Positions 26,456-35,302 of a stretch of DNA of 64,000 nt are shown here, one piece after another. The DNA comes from Okeanomitos corallinicola TIOX110 (GTDB lineage Bacteria; Cyanobacteriota; Cyanobacteriia; Cyanobacteriales; Nostocaceae): assembly GCF_038050375.1 (NCBI RefSeq), contig NZ_CP150886.1, positions 1,405,318-1,469,317 of the forward strand. The letters run 5' to 3'. Every line of letters starts with the position of its first letter. Within the stretch, counting starts at the first letter, position 1. The notes under the pieces were generated by a model. That model was given only the letters and a program-made list of their open reading frames with translations, had not been told where the DNA came from and did not search any database. The position numbers and the translations under genes were made by a program.

Positions 26456-26935
26456 CTAATTTCTCGGTTGAATTATGGCTCGCCAATATGCCTGAATGGG
26501 AATTTGATAAACTTCAATGAAAATCCAAATTATAATTGATAAATGTAACAAAAATGTTAGTATTGTCCAAATATACGGTATCCAGGAGAGAGGTACATCA
26601 GGACGTGGTGGAAAATAATAAGCACCGATAGCAATTAAACTGGTAGGAAAGATAATAAAAGCTATTGCTGCCAATATGTAACCCCACCCCAATTCTACAC
26701 CTTCTAACTGGGCTTGATTCCACTTCCAGCCATTCCAACGCCATACTAGAGGGGGTTGTCGAGAAGGCATTTTAATTTCTTGGGATTCTAAATTAATAGT
26801 AAAAATTTCGTGGCAAAAATCACAGGACATAGCCTCCATCAAAGGCATTGTAGAAATTGTTCCTATTCGACAAATAGGACAGGGGTAATGGTCTTGAAAG
26901 TTTAAAGTTGTAGAGAAAACTGGGGATTTATTCAT
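26456..26935 (-). CDS. Zinc-ribbon membrane protein
   Basis: About 159 aa from the ATG at 26935 (a GTG at 26959 would add eight). Near the N-terminus CPICRIGTISTMPLMEAMSC and a following DFCHE give CxxC...CxxC spacing typical of a zinc ribbon. Residues ~75-140 hold two hydrophobic helices (WGYILAAIAFIIFPTSLIAI and IWTILTFLLHLSIIIWIFIE). The ribbon probably faces the cytoplasm. The family is unassigned but is of a type common in cyanobacteria. It is a single gene on its strand. Confidence 0.6.
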   Translation of the reverse strand: MNKSPVFSTTLNFQDHYPCPICRIGTISTMPLMEAMSCDFCHEIFTINLESQEIKMPSRQPPLVWRWNGWKWNQAQLEGVELGWGYILAAIAFIIFPTSLIAIGAYYFPPRPDVPLSWIPYIWTILTFLLHLSIIIWIFIEVYQIPIQAYWRAIIQPRN

Positions 26936-26976
26936 AGTTAAATTACAACCGATTACCACATGAATTCTACAAAAAA

Positions 26977-27084
26977 TTAAACTATAGGTATCTGGTTTTT
27001 ACAAGGTAGCTCAATCTTAAACTCTGTACCTTTTACCTCTTGAGATACATACTCTAAAATCCGATCATGTTTTTTGCAGTTCAT
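26977..27084 (-). pseudogene. Histidine kinase C-terminal remnant
   Basis: A short minus-strand frame reads ILEYVSQEVKGTEFKIELPC and then a stop. The GTEFKIELP motif is the end of the HATPase_c domain of histidine kinases (GKGTxFxIxLP). The next codons upstream give no kinase motif, so only about 35 residues remain. This is the one recognisable item in the ~500-base gap before the 27.5-kb gene. Confidence 0.5.
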
Positions 27085-27461
27085 TATCTGGGAATGGAGC
27101 TACTTTCGTTAAGTGAGTGTAAATAGAGGATTAATTTTTAATTTTTTACCTGTTTTTCATTAATTAATTATCTACAACTTTAGTAAAATTACCTAAAGTC
27201 AGTCAAGACAAATACAACAAAAATTTAACAAACAATAGTGAAAAAGCATTACTAAGTTAAACTGATAAACAAGTTACAGCAGCTTTCAGCTTCTGTCTAT
27301 AGCTGGCGTGACGACGTAGGAGTCATAGGTTAAGCTCGCTAACAGCAATCAAACCCTTGATTGGTAATGATTTTTGATTATTATTTGTACATCATTGATC
27401 TGCAATATGCTGTAATGAAAAAATATGACTCAGTTACTCCTTGGCTTGGGTATTACTAAAG

Positions 27462-29870
27462 ATGGAACACTGGCAATTTCTGATACAGAAGCAGGGCGAT
27501 CGCTCTTGGCAAAGCCTAGAATCACCAACTCTCAAAATTTCCCCAGGTAAGTATAGAATTTTAGCTCGTTCACCCCTTCTGAATACAGATGTAGAAGTGC
27601 GGATAACTCATGCCTCAATTCAAGAATTTCCGCCCAAACGGCGTACTTTCAAACGTTTACGGCGTACAGATGCCAATGGGTTGATGGCGGTGATTCCCTT
27701 TACTGATCTCACACTGGGTATTTGGGAAATACGATGTTCTGGTGATTTGATGACGGATATGTTAGGGGAATCCTGGCAACAGACTTTACTTCTAAATGTT
27801 TTATCCTCTCGAGTCAATGAGCAATTACTCTTAGGTGGTAGCGATGATTCCGATTATAACTTTGAGTCATCAGCAATGGGAACAGATGAAATGTCCCCTA
27901 CCGTGACTTCAGATCATGAATTTGATGATACTGATACCTTATCACCCATTTCAGCAGATATTTTGATCCATCAACCTGTTAACCCAGTTTTGTTAAAAGG
28001 TGAGACAGCAGAACAAATTGTCCAAAATTTACTAGATTTAGCTTTACCCTCTTCAGAATCTTGGGATGAAGATCCATCAGATCAGGATATATCACCAGTA
28101 ATACCTCCATCATTACCACTACAATTATCTCTAGAAAAAAATACTTACATTGCCAAATGGGGAACATCCTTGCAAATAAAGGGTGAGGTGATATCGGCAA
28201 ACATAGAAAATCTGACAGATGAAAGATTATCAGTAATTAATATTTATCAACTACAAATAGTGACGGAATTGCGATCGCCCCTAGAATCAGCAATTCTAAC
28301 TACATCCAAACAAACCTTAGCAGATCAAATATTTCCCTTCTCGTTTAGTAGTAATATTCATATTCCCCATGATTGTGAATCCAAGTTAATTTTAGGCAGT
28401 ATTAATATATATGGCACAATAACTCCAGGTGGTGAAGTCACACTTTTAGGCAATCATCCTTTCAGTATTACCGCAGATGTGACTGAATTACTAACTATTA
28501 CTTCACAAGCACTAAGTAAACCAGAATTATTAACTGATCATCACTCTCAATCAGAGGAGAATTTACAAGCATCAGAGCCAGTTCCCTTGGGTTTAGAACT
28601 TTTTAATTTGGTGAAAACTCCCAAATTAGCACAGTTTCGGATTTTAAAACCTGTGGAGAATATCACACTACCACCGCGAATTCAATCAGTTATTTTCTCA
28701 GAGAAGATATCACCTCAACTACCTAAATTACCCCGAATTCATAAAAGAATGATTTCTGGTAATTCTGCTGGTGTAAATCCATTAAAATCTATGGATGAGG
28801 TCAGAAAACCCGATCAAGTCCGCCCTATCAATCTCGAAAAGTTAGTCATTAGACAAGTTAAAACTTCCTTTCCTTTCTTAAAACGTTTAAAGTCAGAACC
28901 AGAACCAGAAACTCCATTATCAATACTGGAAACTACTCCACAACTGTCTCTCAGTGATCAATATCCAGAAACTGCTGATCTGGAATTGACAGAAAATACT
29001 GTGGCAGAAATTCCTAAATTAGCAACCGATGAATCTTTACAAATCAGTTATCCAGAAACTTCCCCTTTAATTCAAAAATGGATGGCAAAACAAGGATATT
29101 TGTTAGATGAAGGGATAGAATTGATATACCAAGACCAAAATCAAGATGATGAAAATATCACAGTTGCACCAGCAGGAGATGATCCAACAGTAGATGATTT
29201 AGATGCAGAAACATCATCTTTGCTAGAGATACCAGAACATCTCCGATTGGATACTGATGATTTGGATGATTTGGATGATTTGGATGATTTAGATGCAGAA
29301 ACATCATCTTTGTTAGAGATACCAGAACATCTCCGACTGGATACGACTGAAACTACCCCCACACCAAAACCACCCCAAAATATACCTACACCTGCTTGGT
29401 TATCGGAAGAAATTGTTCTCGATGATGTGTATCTGACATCAATTGATGAGGATGAAAAGCAACCAGCAGCAGCTGAATTAGAGAATTTATCCTCCCAAGA
29501 TTGGGAATTTTTACCTACACCACAACTATTCTTACCTAGCGGAGAATTACTAGCTGGTAAGCTCATTAAAGTGCGTTTAGAAATGCCCGTAGTATCATCA
29601 ACGATTGTGATTAAATTATGGGTTGAAGATTATCAAACTCGTGGGTTATTAGATGGACCCCACCTACTTCCAGATTTGCATATTACCCCTTGGGGAAATT
29701 GGGAAGCTACTACTCAAATTCTCGTTCCTATGGGCTGTGTGGAAATGCTTGTGGGGGCGATCGCACTGGATGTGAATAGCCAGCAGGAAAGCCATAAAGT
29801 TACAATGGTAAAGACTGTTATCCCCCCGGATTTATCTACAATTGAAGTTGATGAAGTGCTGGGTTTGTGA
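27462..29870 (+). CDS. Large uncharacterised protein with acidic repeat
   Basis: It is 802 aa from the ATG at 27462 (a TTG at 27441 is possible). I do not recognise a family. The first ~110 residues and last ~110 residues (SGELLAGKLIKVRLEMPVVS onward) look like beta-sandwich domains. The middle is long, acidic, low-complexity and proline-containing, probably disordered. Residues ~575-630 carry a nearly perfect duplication of DAETSSLLEIPEHLRLD joined by repeated DDL units. No signal peptide or membrane helix is seen. It is upstream of psaI, with no evidence that they share function. Confidence 0.55.
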   Translation: MEHWQFLIQKQGDRSWQSLESPTLKISPGKYRILARSPLLNTDVEVRITHASIQEFPPKRRTFKRLRRTDANGLMAVIPFTDLTLGIWEIRCSGDLMTDMLGESWQQTLLLNVLSSRVNEQLLLGGSDDSDYNFESSAMGTDEMSPTVTSDHEFDDTDTLSPISADILIHQPVNPVLLKGETAEQIVQNLLDLALPSSESWDEDPSDQDISPVIPPSLPLQLSLEKNTYIAKWGTSLQIKGEVISANIENLTDERLSVINIYQLQIVTELRSPLESAILTTSKQTLADQIFPFSFSSNIHIPHDCESKLILGSINIYGTITPGGEVTLLGNHPFSITADVTELLTITSQALSKPELLTDHHSQSEENLQASEPVPLGLELFNLVKTPKLAQFRILKPVENITLPPRIQSVIFSEKISPQLPKLPRIHKRMISGNSAGVNPLKSMDEVRKPDQVRPINLEKLVIRQVKTSFPFLKRLKSEPEPETPLSILETTPQLSLSDQYPETADLELTENTVAEIPKLATDESLQISYPETSPLIQKWMAKQGYLLDEGIELIYQDQNQDDENITVAPAGDDPTVDDLDAETSSLLEIPEHLRLDTDDLDDLDDLDDLDAETSSLLEIPEHLRLDTTETTPTPKPPQNIPTPAWLSEEIVLDDVYLTSIDEDEKQPAAAELENLSSQDWEFLPTPQLFLPSGELLAGKLIKVRLEMPVVSSTIVIKLWVEDYQTRGLLDGPHLLPDLHITPWGNWEATTQILVPMGCVEMLVGAIALDVNSQQESHKVTMVKTVIPPDLSTIEVDEVLGL
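29197..29345 (+). repeat. In-frame duplication within the 802-aa protein gene
   Basis: Two copies of a ~63-base unit starting GATGATTTAGATGCAGAA (at ~29197 and ~29284) are separated by three 9-base GATTTGGAT-type units. The large copies differ at only two positions. The arrangement keeps the frame and adds an acidic DDL tract, suggesting recent replication slippage. Confidence 0.8.
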
Positions 29871-29967
29871 ACTCTGTGTTAAAAATCGTGAGAATTTCCA
29901 AAAATAGTGGAATTTTTGCAGTAAGCTCCTAAGTGAATTGTATTTTGACTCTAGAGGACTCGTTACT

Positions 29968-30108
29968 ATGTCAGGTTCATTTCTGCCCTCTATTTTGGCA
30001 TATTCTTCATTTTTGCCTTCTATCTTCGTGCCTTTGACTGGTTTAGTATTACCAGCAGTGGTTTTTGCGTTCTTGTTTTCCTACATTGAACGTGAAGATA
30101 TCGCCTAA
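29968..30108 (+). CDS. psaI: Photosystem I reaction centre subunit VIII (PsaI)
   Basis: A short 46-codon frame starting [20 protein letters not shown] and ending [10 protein letters not shown]. One hydrophobic helix ([20 protein letters not shown]) is flanked by an N-terminus and acidic end typical of PsaI. PsaI is a single-span subunit near PsaL and PsaM in the thylakoid membrane, and it helps PsaL binding and PSI trimer/tetramer organisation. AGAGGA lies nine bases before the ATG. It stands alone here; psaL is not in the window. Confidence 0.9.
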   Translation: MSGSFLPSILAYSSFLPSIFVPLTGLVLPAVVFAFLFSYIEREDIA

Positions 30109-30283
30109 TTAGGTTATGGGTAATGGGTAATTTTTTTACCTGTTACCTATATCAATATATAAGCTATTTAACTTAATTAAACTTATGTAATAGGTAAGAG
30201 GTAATAGGTAAGAGGTTTAAGTAAATCAATTCTTGCTGATAGAAATCCTGAATCCTAGCTATCCTCAACTCCTATTCCTGATC

Positions 30284-30916
30284 ATGTCTAATCAAGATTG
30301 GTTATTAAAATTACAACAAAATCGAGCGATCGCCGTAATTCGGTCTCCCAAAATGGTATGGGGTGAAAAAATGGCTTTAGCAGTAGCTGATGGGGGAATG
30401 GGTTTAATAGAAATTACTTGGAATAGCGATCGCCCAGAGGAATTAATTGCCAAACTGCGGAGTCAGTTACCTGATTGTATGATTGGCACGGGAACACTGT
30501 TTAATGTTCAACAGTTAAAAGAGGCGATCGCAGCTGGAGCGCAGTTTATTTTTAGTCCTCACACTGACACAGAAATGATCAAAGTTGCCGTCTCGAAAAA
30601 TATCCCAATTATACCTGGCGCACTTACACCTACCGAAATTGTTAGTGCTTGGAGTCAGGGTGCAAGTTGTGTCAAAGTATTTCCCATTCAAGCAGTAGGT
30701 GGTGTCAGTTATATCCAAAGTTTACAAGCACCCCTTGGTCATATTCCCCTCATTCCTACAGGTGGTGTAACCATAGAAAATGCTAAAGATTTTTTACAAG
30801 TGGGAGCAGTGGGTGTAGGCTTGAGTGGGGAATTATTCCCGAAACAATGGATATTAGCGGAAAATTGGGGTGCGATCGCCAAGCAAGCTAAAAATCTGAT
30901 ACATCGGTTAAATTAG
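30284..30916 (+). CDS. KDPG/KHG aldolase
   Basis: The 210-aa protein is of usual size for Eda-type aldolases. It has IAVIRSPKM at the start, ITWNSDRPEELI, GTGTLFNVQQLKEAI, FIFSPHTDTEMIKV and the Schiff-base lysine in ASCVKVFPIQAVGG, then IPTGGVTIENAKDFL. The enzyme splits 2-keto-3-deoxy-6-phosphogluconate to pyruvate and glyceraldehyde-3-phosphate (Entner-Doudoroff step), and related members cleave 4-hydroxy-2-oxoglutarate. I chose the ATG at 30284 (MSNQDWL); an upstream GTG/TTG frame from 30233 lies in repeat-like DNA. No Edd gene is nearby. Confidence 0.85.
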   Translation: MSNQDWLLKLQQNRAIAVIRSPKMVWGEKMALAVADGGMGLIEITWNSDRPEELIAKLRSQLPDCMIGTGTLFNVQQLKEAIAAGAQFIFSPHTDTEMIKVAVSKNIPIIPGALTPTEIVSAWSQGASCVKVFPIQAVGGVSYIQSLQAPLGHIPLIPTGGVTIENAKDFLQVGAVGVGLSGELFPKQWILAENWGAIAKQAKNLIHRLN

Positions 30917-30931
30917 TAAGTAAAACATATG

Positions 30932-31010
30932 GCAGGTGACAGGTGACAGTCTGACAAGCTTTTTAGGATCTGAGTTTTGTCATCAATGTCCCGCCTTGTC
31001 CACTGTGATC
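30932..31010. repeat. Dispersed intergenic repeat, copy 2
   Basis: It starts GGCAGGTGACAGGTGACAG and contains CCGCCTTGTCCACTG, matching the copy at 11101-11180 at both ends with a diverged centre. It lies between the aldolase and L,D-transpeptidase genes. Confidence 0.45.
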
Positions 31011-31104
31011 AAAAGTGATAGTCAAAAATCAGGAAAGCAGGGAGTAGGGGAAACTTGATTATCCATTACTCATTACTCATTACCAAAAAAGGAGTGTGTT
31101 TACC

Positions 31105-31620
31105 ATGACAAGTAATAGCGATACTCGCTGGGGACATTCTTTAAAAATGTTACTTACGGGGGCAATGATTTCCGTAAGTATCTTGAGTTTCCCATCATCT
31201 GAACAAGTATTAGCAAATTCTACTAAAAATAAAATAGCTACAGCCATTCAAACACTGAAAAAATCTGATCAACGTTGGATTCAAGTTGACCTATCAGAGC
31301 AGAATTTAATTGCTTGGGAAGGTAACAAACCCGTATATGCAGTGAAAATTTCTTCTGGGAAACGTTCTACACCAACATTGGTTGGTACTTTTAAAGTTCA
31401 AACTAAACACAGAAAAACGCGGATGCGCGGGCCTGGTTATAATGTTGCCAATGTTCCTCATACAATGTATTACCATCGTGGTTATGCCATTCATGGAGCA
31501 TATTGGCATAAAAGATTTGGCACACCTGTTAGTCATGGTTGTGTAAATCTGGCACCGAATCATGCTAAATGGGTATTTGAATGGGCGGCTGTGGGAACTC
31601 CTATTGTTGTCAAAAAGTAG
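31105..31620 (+). CDS. L,D-transpeptidase (YkuD family)
   Basis: The 171-aa protein has an N-terminal hydrophobic signal (KMLLTGAMISVSILSF) and then a YkuD domain. DLSEQNLIAWEGNKPVYAVK and TPTLVGTFKVQTK precede the catalytic box, where HGAYWHKRFGTPVSHGCVNL carries the active-site His and Cys. These enzymes attack peptidoglycan stem peptides and form 3-3 crosslinks or attach proteins, working in the periplasm. AAAGGAG is well placed for the ATG at 31105 and too close to the GTG at 31096, which decides the start. It is monocistronic. Confidence 0.9.
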   Translation: MTSNSDTRWGHSLKMLLTGAMISVSILSFPSSEQVLANSTKNKIATAIQTLKKSDQRWIQVDLSEQNLIAWEGNKPVYAVKISSGKRSTPTLVGTFKVQTKHRKTRMRGPGYNVANVPHTMYYHRGYAIHGAYWHKRFGTPVSHGCVNLAPNHAKWVFEWAAVGTPIVVKK

Positions 31621-31694
31621 AATATTTCAGCGGTAATCTCCAAAGTCTGTTTGTGAGATAGGCTTGAAAAAGCTGACCGCTGATAGCTCAATGC

Positions 31695-33293
31695 TTAACT
31701 CAATTGTGCTACCAGTTGATTATCTACCAAGGTATTATTAGTTAATAAATCCTCAACAGTAATTCTTAAAAAACGCTGTTCATCAACTTGAAACATGACC
31801 TTAATGCGATCGCTACCTGGAAAACCTGGGGGTGTAAGTTGGGCAATATTTCTTGCTCCTTGATGATCATTCAGGGGTTTAACGGTGGTAGTTGAAGATT
31901 GTAACTTGCGAGTTACCAAGCGATCGCCATCAAAATAAACTTCTGTAGCTCCGGTTTCTGCCCCTAATTCGCCGATAATTAACTCTACACTAGGTTGATT
32001 TTCTTGAGAAGCACCCAAAATTATTTCCACTGGTTTACTCATGGGATAAGCTTGACCGGCTTTAATAATTGGTTGCCAACTGTGACGTTGGTGACGACGA
32101 TCCCAGTAACGTACTCCATAGCTATGATACAAATAGTCTTTAATTTCTAAACCTTGGGTAATTTGTAGCGCACCTTGGGCGATCGCTTCAAAAGGACGTT
32201 CACAACGAATTTTTTCCGGTTCAAAATATTGTTGTATCCATGTTTGCACTGCGGGTAATTGTACAGATCCACCCACCAACAAAACCGCATTAATATCATC
32301 TAAGTCTATACTTTGACGACGGGCTTGTTGTAGCAAAGTCATCATCGCTTCATGCAGCTTCTCAAAAAATCCATTATCTTTGAGGATATTTTCTAAAGTT
32401 TGCCGATTTAGATCCAATTCATAACTTTCAAAAGTTTGATCATTAAAATAAACTTCACTCGCTTGTTGTTGGCTAGACAACTGAATTTTCAACCGTTCGG
32501 CTAACCTAGTAATAATAGAATTCACCGATAAACCTTGAGTTTTGACAAAATAATCAACTATCCAATTATCAATATCTGTACCACCTAAATTTTGCCCTGC
32601 TTTTGCTAAAACACGGGCTGTTTTTACCTTTTGTTGGGAATCTTCAGCTAAGGATTTTTTTCCCCATTTTAATAAAAATCCGACTGGTTTATTATTAGTT
32701 TCTGCTTTTTGGTATAAACTCACCAAAGATAAATCTAAAGTCCCACCACCAAAATCTATGACTAAAAGATTATCTTGTGCTGTTAAACCATAACCCAAAG
32801 CTGCGGCTGTAGGTTCATCTAACATTCGTACTTGTTCTACAGGCAGTGTTTGAAGTACATTACCTAACCAGTGACGATAGGCTTCAAAACTGTCCACTGG
32901 TACAGTTAACACCAAAGAATCTAAACCGCCTTCTGTTAATACTAATTCTTCAACTATCCTACTTAAAAACCAGTTGCCAACTTTTTCAAAAGTGATGATT
33001 TCCCCATCTAATTCCGGTAAAAAACCCTGAATGTCTGCCCCTATTCCTCGTTTAAAACCACGGAAAAATCTCTTATCACCTTGAAAATCTAAGCCCCGAT
33101 CGCGTACTTGCTGGCCAACTACCACTTGATTCTGACTAGCTGCTTCCACATAAACTAAGCTAGGAATCAAGGGAGGATTAAGACTTTGCTGTAGAGATAA
33201 ACCCGGTAAAGTCAAGGTTTCCGGTTGCTGGGTGACAGAGTTCCAGCGGGTAATTACTGTGTTGCTAGTACCAAAATCAATCGCTATCGCCAT
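31695..33293 (-). CDS. Hsp70/DnaK-like chaperone ATPase, short form
   Basis: The 532-aa protein carries the actin-fold signatures IAIDFGTSNTVITRW (phosphate 1), LVIDFGGGTLDLSLV (phosphate 2) and NAVLLVGGSVQLPAV (adenosine), with LDEPTAAALGYGL. These are Hsp70 hallmarks. At 532 residues it is ~100 shorter than DnaK, with a reduced beta-type substrate region and no long helical lid. It belongs to a DnaK-like group common in cyanobacteria and is unlikely to be the main DnaK. It is soluble. Its client is not evident; the J-pentapeptide protein at 25.7 kb is a possible but unproven partner. Confidence 0.85.
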   Translation of the reverse strand: MAIAIDFGTSNTVITRWNSVTQQPETLTLPGLSLQQSLNPPLIPSLVYVEAASQNQVVVGQQVRDRGLDFQGDKRFFRGFKRGIGADIQGFLPELDGEIITFEKVGNWFLSRIVEELVLTEGGLDSLVLTVPVDSFEAYRHWLGNVLQTLPVEQVRMLDEPTAAALGYGLTAQDNLLVIDFGGGTLDLSLVSLYQKAETNNKPVGFLLKWGKKSLAEDSQQKVKTARVLAKAGQNLGGTDIDNWIVDYFVKTQGLSVNSIITRLAERLKIQLSSQQQASEVYFNDQTFESYELDLNRQTLENILKDNGFFEKLHEAMMTLLQQARRQSIDLDDINAVLLVGGSVQLPAVQTWIQQYFEPEKIRCERPFEAIAQGALQITQGLEIKDYLYHSYGVRYWDRRHQRHSWQPIIKAGQAYPMSKPVEIILGASQENQPSVELIIGELGAETGATEVYFDGDRLVTRKLQSSTTTVKPLNDHQGARNIAQLTPPGFPGSDRIKVMFQVDEQRFLRITVEDLLTNNTLVDNQLVAQLS

Positions 33294-33541
33294 ATCTGAT
33301 TTAAGGATTATGCACCAGGATGAAAATACGTAAGTAAAATTAATATATCCTTAAATTATCAAAAAAGTAGCAACTTTTGTGAGATTAAATTGGTCAAAGG
33401 GTTAAACCCAGATTTCTCACAATTTTGATCTCACATTTCGCACTTCATTGTGTAGTACAGACACGAGTGTAATAAGTAGCAGAAATAGTTTAAATATAAA
33501 AACGTAGTTAAGTCAGTAACAAATATAGAAGGAGTTAAAAA

Positions 33542-33802
33542 ATGGCACGCACCAACCCCCACACCCTACAAATGCAAATTACCACAATGTTCAGAGATGG
33601 ACAATCATTCTTTGCATTAACCAAAGTCCAAGACTGGTTAAAAGAACATAATCAAAACCCTTTAGAATATGATGTTATTTTCCATCAAAAACCCGCACCT
33701 CCTGGTTCAAAGGAAGTAATAGCAATAGAAATAGAACTGCAACGCAAAGATGGACAACCAGTAGATCCTTGGTTACAGGAACAAGCTAATTTACACGCTT
33801 AA
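33542..33802 (+). CDS. Small conserved-looking protein, unrecognised
   Basis: The 86-aa product opens MARTNPHTLQMQITTMFRDG and contains NPLEYDVIFHQKPAPPGSKE and an acidic beta-prone stretch EVIAIEIELQRKDG. It is hydrophilic with no membrane helix. AAGGAG lies seven bases before the ATG, a strong ribosome-binding site that supports real translation. The family is unknown to me. The 248-base upstream gap is A+T-rich with no clear promoter. Confidence 0.5.
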   Translation: MARTNPHTLQMQITTMFRDGQSFFALTKVQDWLKEHNQNPLEYDVIFHQKPAPPGSKEVIAIEIELQRKDGQPVDPWLQEQANLHA

Positions 33803-33902
33803 ATTTTAGTTATTCAAAATTCCCAATAAACAGATAAATAACCTACGGAATTATCTTTGATATTCCTGTTATTCATAATAACACCATTTAAGAATTATCA
33901 AA

Positions 33903-34283
33903 ATGACAACACATCAACGTTGGGTTTTTGCTTTTTGGGTTTATTTGGGAATTTTATTTTCTATCTTCATCGCTGCATATCTGCAAATTATCCCCACAGA
34001 AATATCAAGATTTCCCTATTATGATACAGTTTTACATTTTTTATTATTAGGACTTGCAGCTTATTTTAGTCATCAAGCATTAAGAAAACGCAAGTTTAGA
34101 ATATTAAATATCCCCGTACCACTTGCACCATTGATAGTTTTTTTGTTTTGTATAGTTGATGAGATGATCCAATCTTATGTACCTTATCGTAATGCAGATT
34201 GGGTTGATTTAGCTGCTGATATTTGTGGTATTATTTCATTTACAATATTAGCGGAAATATTTCCTGCATCAAACAATAAATAA
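33903..34283 (+). CDS. VanZ-like membrane protein
   Basis: The 126-aa protein has four hydrophobic segments and the VanZ-like pattern: YYDTVLHFLLLGLAAYF after the first loop, then PLIVFLFCIVDEMIQSYVPY and NADWVDLAADICGI. The D-E-x-x-Q and D-x-x-D-x-x-x-D motifs are conserved in the family. VanZ itself lowers teicoplanin binding; in other bacteria the role is unclear, probably in the cell envelope. It is one base away from the methyltransferase gene and so likely shares its mRNA. Confidence 0.8.
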   Translation: MTTHQRWVFAFWVYLGILFSIFIAAYLQIIPTEISRFPYYDTVLHFLLLGLAAYFSHQALRKRKFRILNIPVPLAPLIVFLFCIVDEMIQSYVPYRNADWVDLAADICGIISFTILAEIFPASNNK

Positions 34284-34284
34284 C

Positions 34285-34920
34285 ATGAATAATATTAATC
34301 TTTGGACATCTTCTGAACACGCTTTAAGTTATTTAGGTAAAGCTGATAAAATACCTCATCGCACGGAAGGGGAAGGAGTTTTATTAGAACAAGTTCCTAA
34401 GAATGTTAAACGTATTCTGGATTTAGGAACAGGAGACGGACGCTTACTTGAACTTTTAAAAATAGATCGTCCCCAGATGCAAAGTGTCGCAATTGATTTT
34501 TCACCAACAATGTTATCAGCGGTAAAAACTCGCTTTGCTGATGATAAAAATGTAGAAATCATAAACCACAATTTAGATCAACCTTTACCAGATTTAGGTT
34601 TATTTGATGCAGTAGTTTCTAGTTTTGCAATTCATCATTTAGGTGATGAACGGAAATTTTCTTTATATAGAGAAATTTTTAAAAACTTAAATCCAGGTGG
34701 TATTTTTTGCAATTTAGAACACGTTGCTTCACCTACACAGTCATTACATGAAAAGTTTTTAAAGGAGATTGGTACTTTACCGGAAAATGATGATCCTTCT
34801 AATAAGTTGTTGGATGTAGAAACACAGTTACAATGGTTGAGAAAGATTGGTTTTAGTGATGTTGATTGTTATTGGAAATGGTTGGAATTGGCTTTGTTGA
34901 TAGGGGTGAAAGCTGGTTAA
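34285..34920 (+). CDS. Class I SAM-dependent methyltransferase
   Basis: The 211-aa protein has the SAM-binding motif I RILDLGTGDGRLLELL, an acidic residue in SVAIDFSPTMLSAV (motif II), and LFDAVVSSFAIHHLGDERK (motif IV/post I), followed by NLNPGGIFCNLEHV. This is a typical Rossmann-fold methyltransferase. The substrate cannot be predicted. It follows the VanZ-like gene by one base and is probably translated from the same transcript. Confidence 0.85.
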   Translation: MNNINLWTSSEHALSYLGKADKIPHRTEGEGVLLEQVPKNVKRILDLGTGDGRLLELLKIDRPQMQSVAIDFSPTMLSAVKTRFADDKNVEIINHNLDQPLPDLGLFDAVVSSFAIHHLGDERKFSLYREIFKNLNPGGIFCNLEHVASPTQSLHEKFLKEIGTLPENDDPSNKLLDVETQLQWLRKIGFSDVDCYWKWLELALLIGVKAG

Positions 34921-34989
34921 TATTTGATTTTTTTTGTTAGGCGATCGCTAAAAACTCTAATCAAGCAAAATTTCCTAAGATTTACTACT

Positions 34990-35121
34990 TTAATCATCTG
35001 CTAAAGTTTCCAACTCATCAGAAATCAAATTTTGCCAATCTTCATCACAGTGAGAATGTAAATGAATTGAACTTACTAATAATTCTGAAAGTATTTTACC
35101 CTTTTGGCGATCGCACTTCAT
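34990..35121 (-). CDS. Possible small ORF, unrecognised
   Basis: A minus-strand frame of 43 codons (MKCDRQKGKILSELLVSS to ETLADD) follows the toxin gene fragment in the same frame after its stop. It is acidic at the end and has no domain I recognise. No good ribosome-binding site is seen, so it may be chance or a remnant of a longer gene. Confidence 0.2.
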   Translation of the reverse strand: MKCDRQKGKILSELLVSSIHLHSHCDEDWQNLISDELETLADD

Positions 35122-35145
35122 CCTACATACATCAAACAGCGATCG

Positions 35146-35257
35146 CTAATGAATAATCAAACTATCTCTAGTCATTTCCAAGAAATCATGATTTATAAAT
35201 AATTCGACTATTTGGGTAATATTTTGGAGAAAAAGTTGTTCAAGCTGTTTATTACTA
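35146..35257 (-). pseudogene. DUF5615 (PIN-like) toxin gene, 3' fragment
   Basis: Left of the IS630 element the minus strand reads SNKQLEQLFLQNITQIVELF and ends with RDSLIIH and TAG. These are the usual C-terminal residues of DUF5615 toxins. The N-terminal part lies on the far side of the IS (36428-36668). Deleting the IS and one TA copy joins them exactly in frame (GNI + SNKQLEQ), which shows that one ~118-aa gene was split by the insertion. Confidence 0.85.
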
Positions 35258-35302
35258 AGTAGGTTAACAGAAAAATTTAAAGGTATGTAAAGAAAAGTTA
35301 AC

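Noticed and set aside
29141-29566. Antisense 141-aa Ser/Lys-rich ORF
   Set aside because: Its low-complexity KSSKSSKSS stretch is only the reverse of the GATTTGGAT repeats in the sense gene.
34921-35145. A tRNA or small RNA in the gap after the methyltransferase gene
   Set aside because: No cloverleaf or promoter pattern is visible; only two HIP1 octamers and a weak 43-codon frame.
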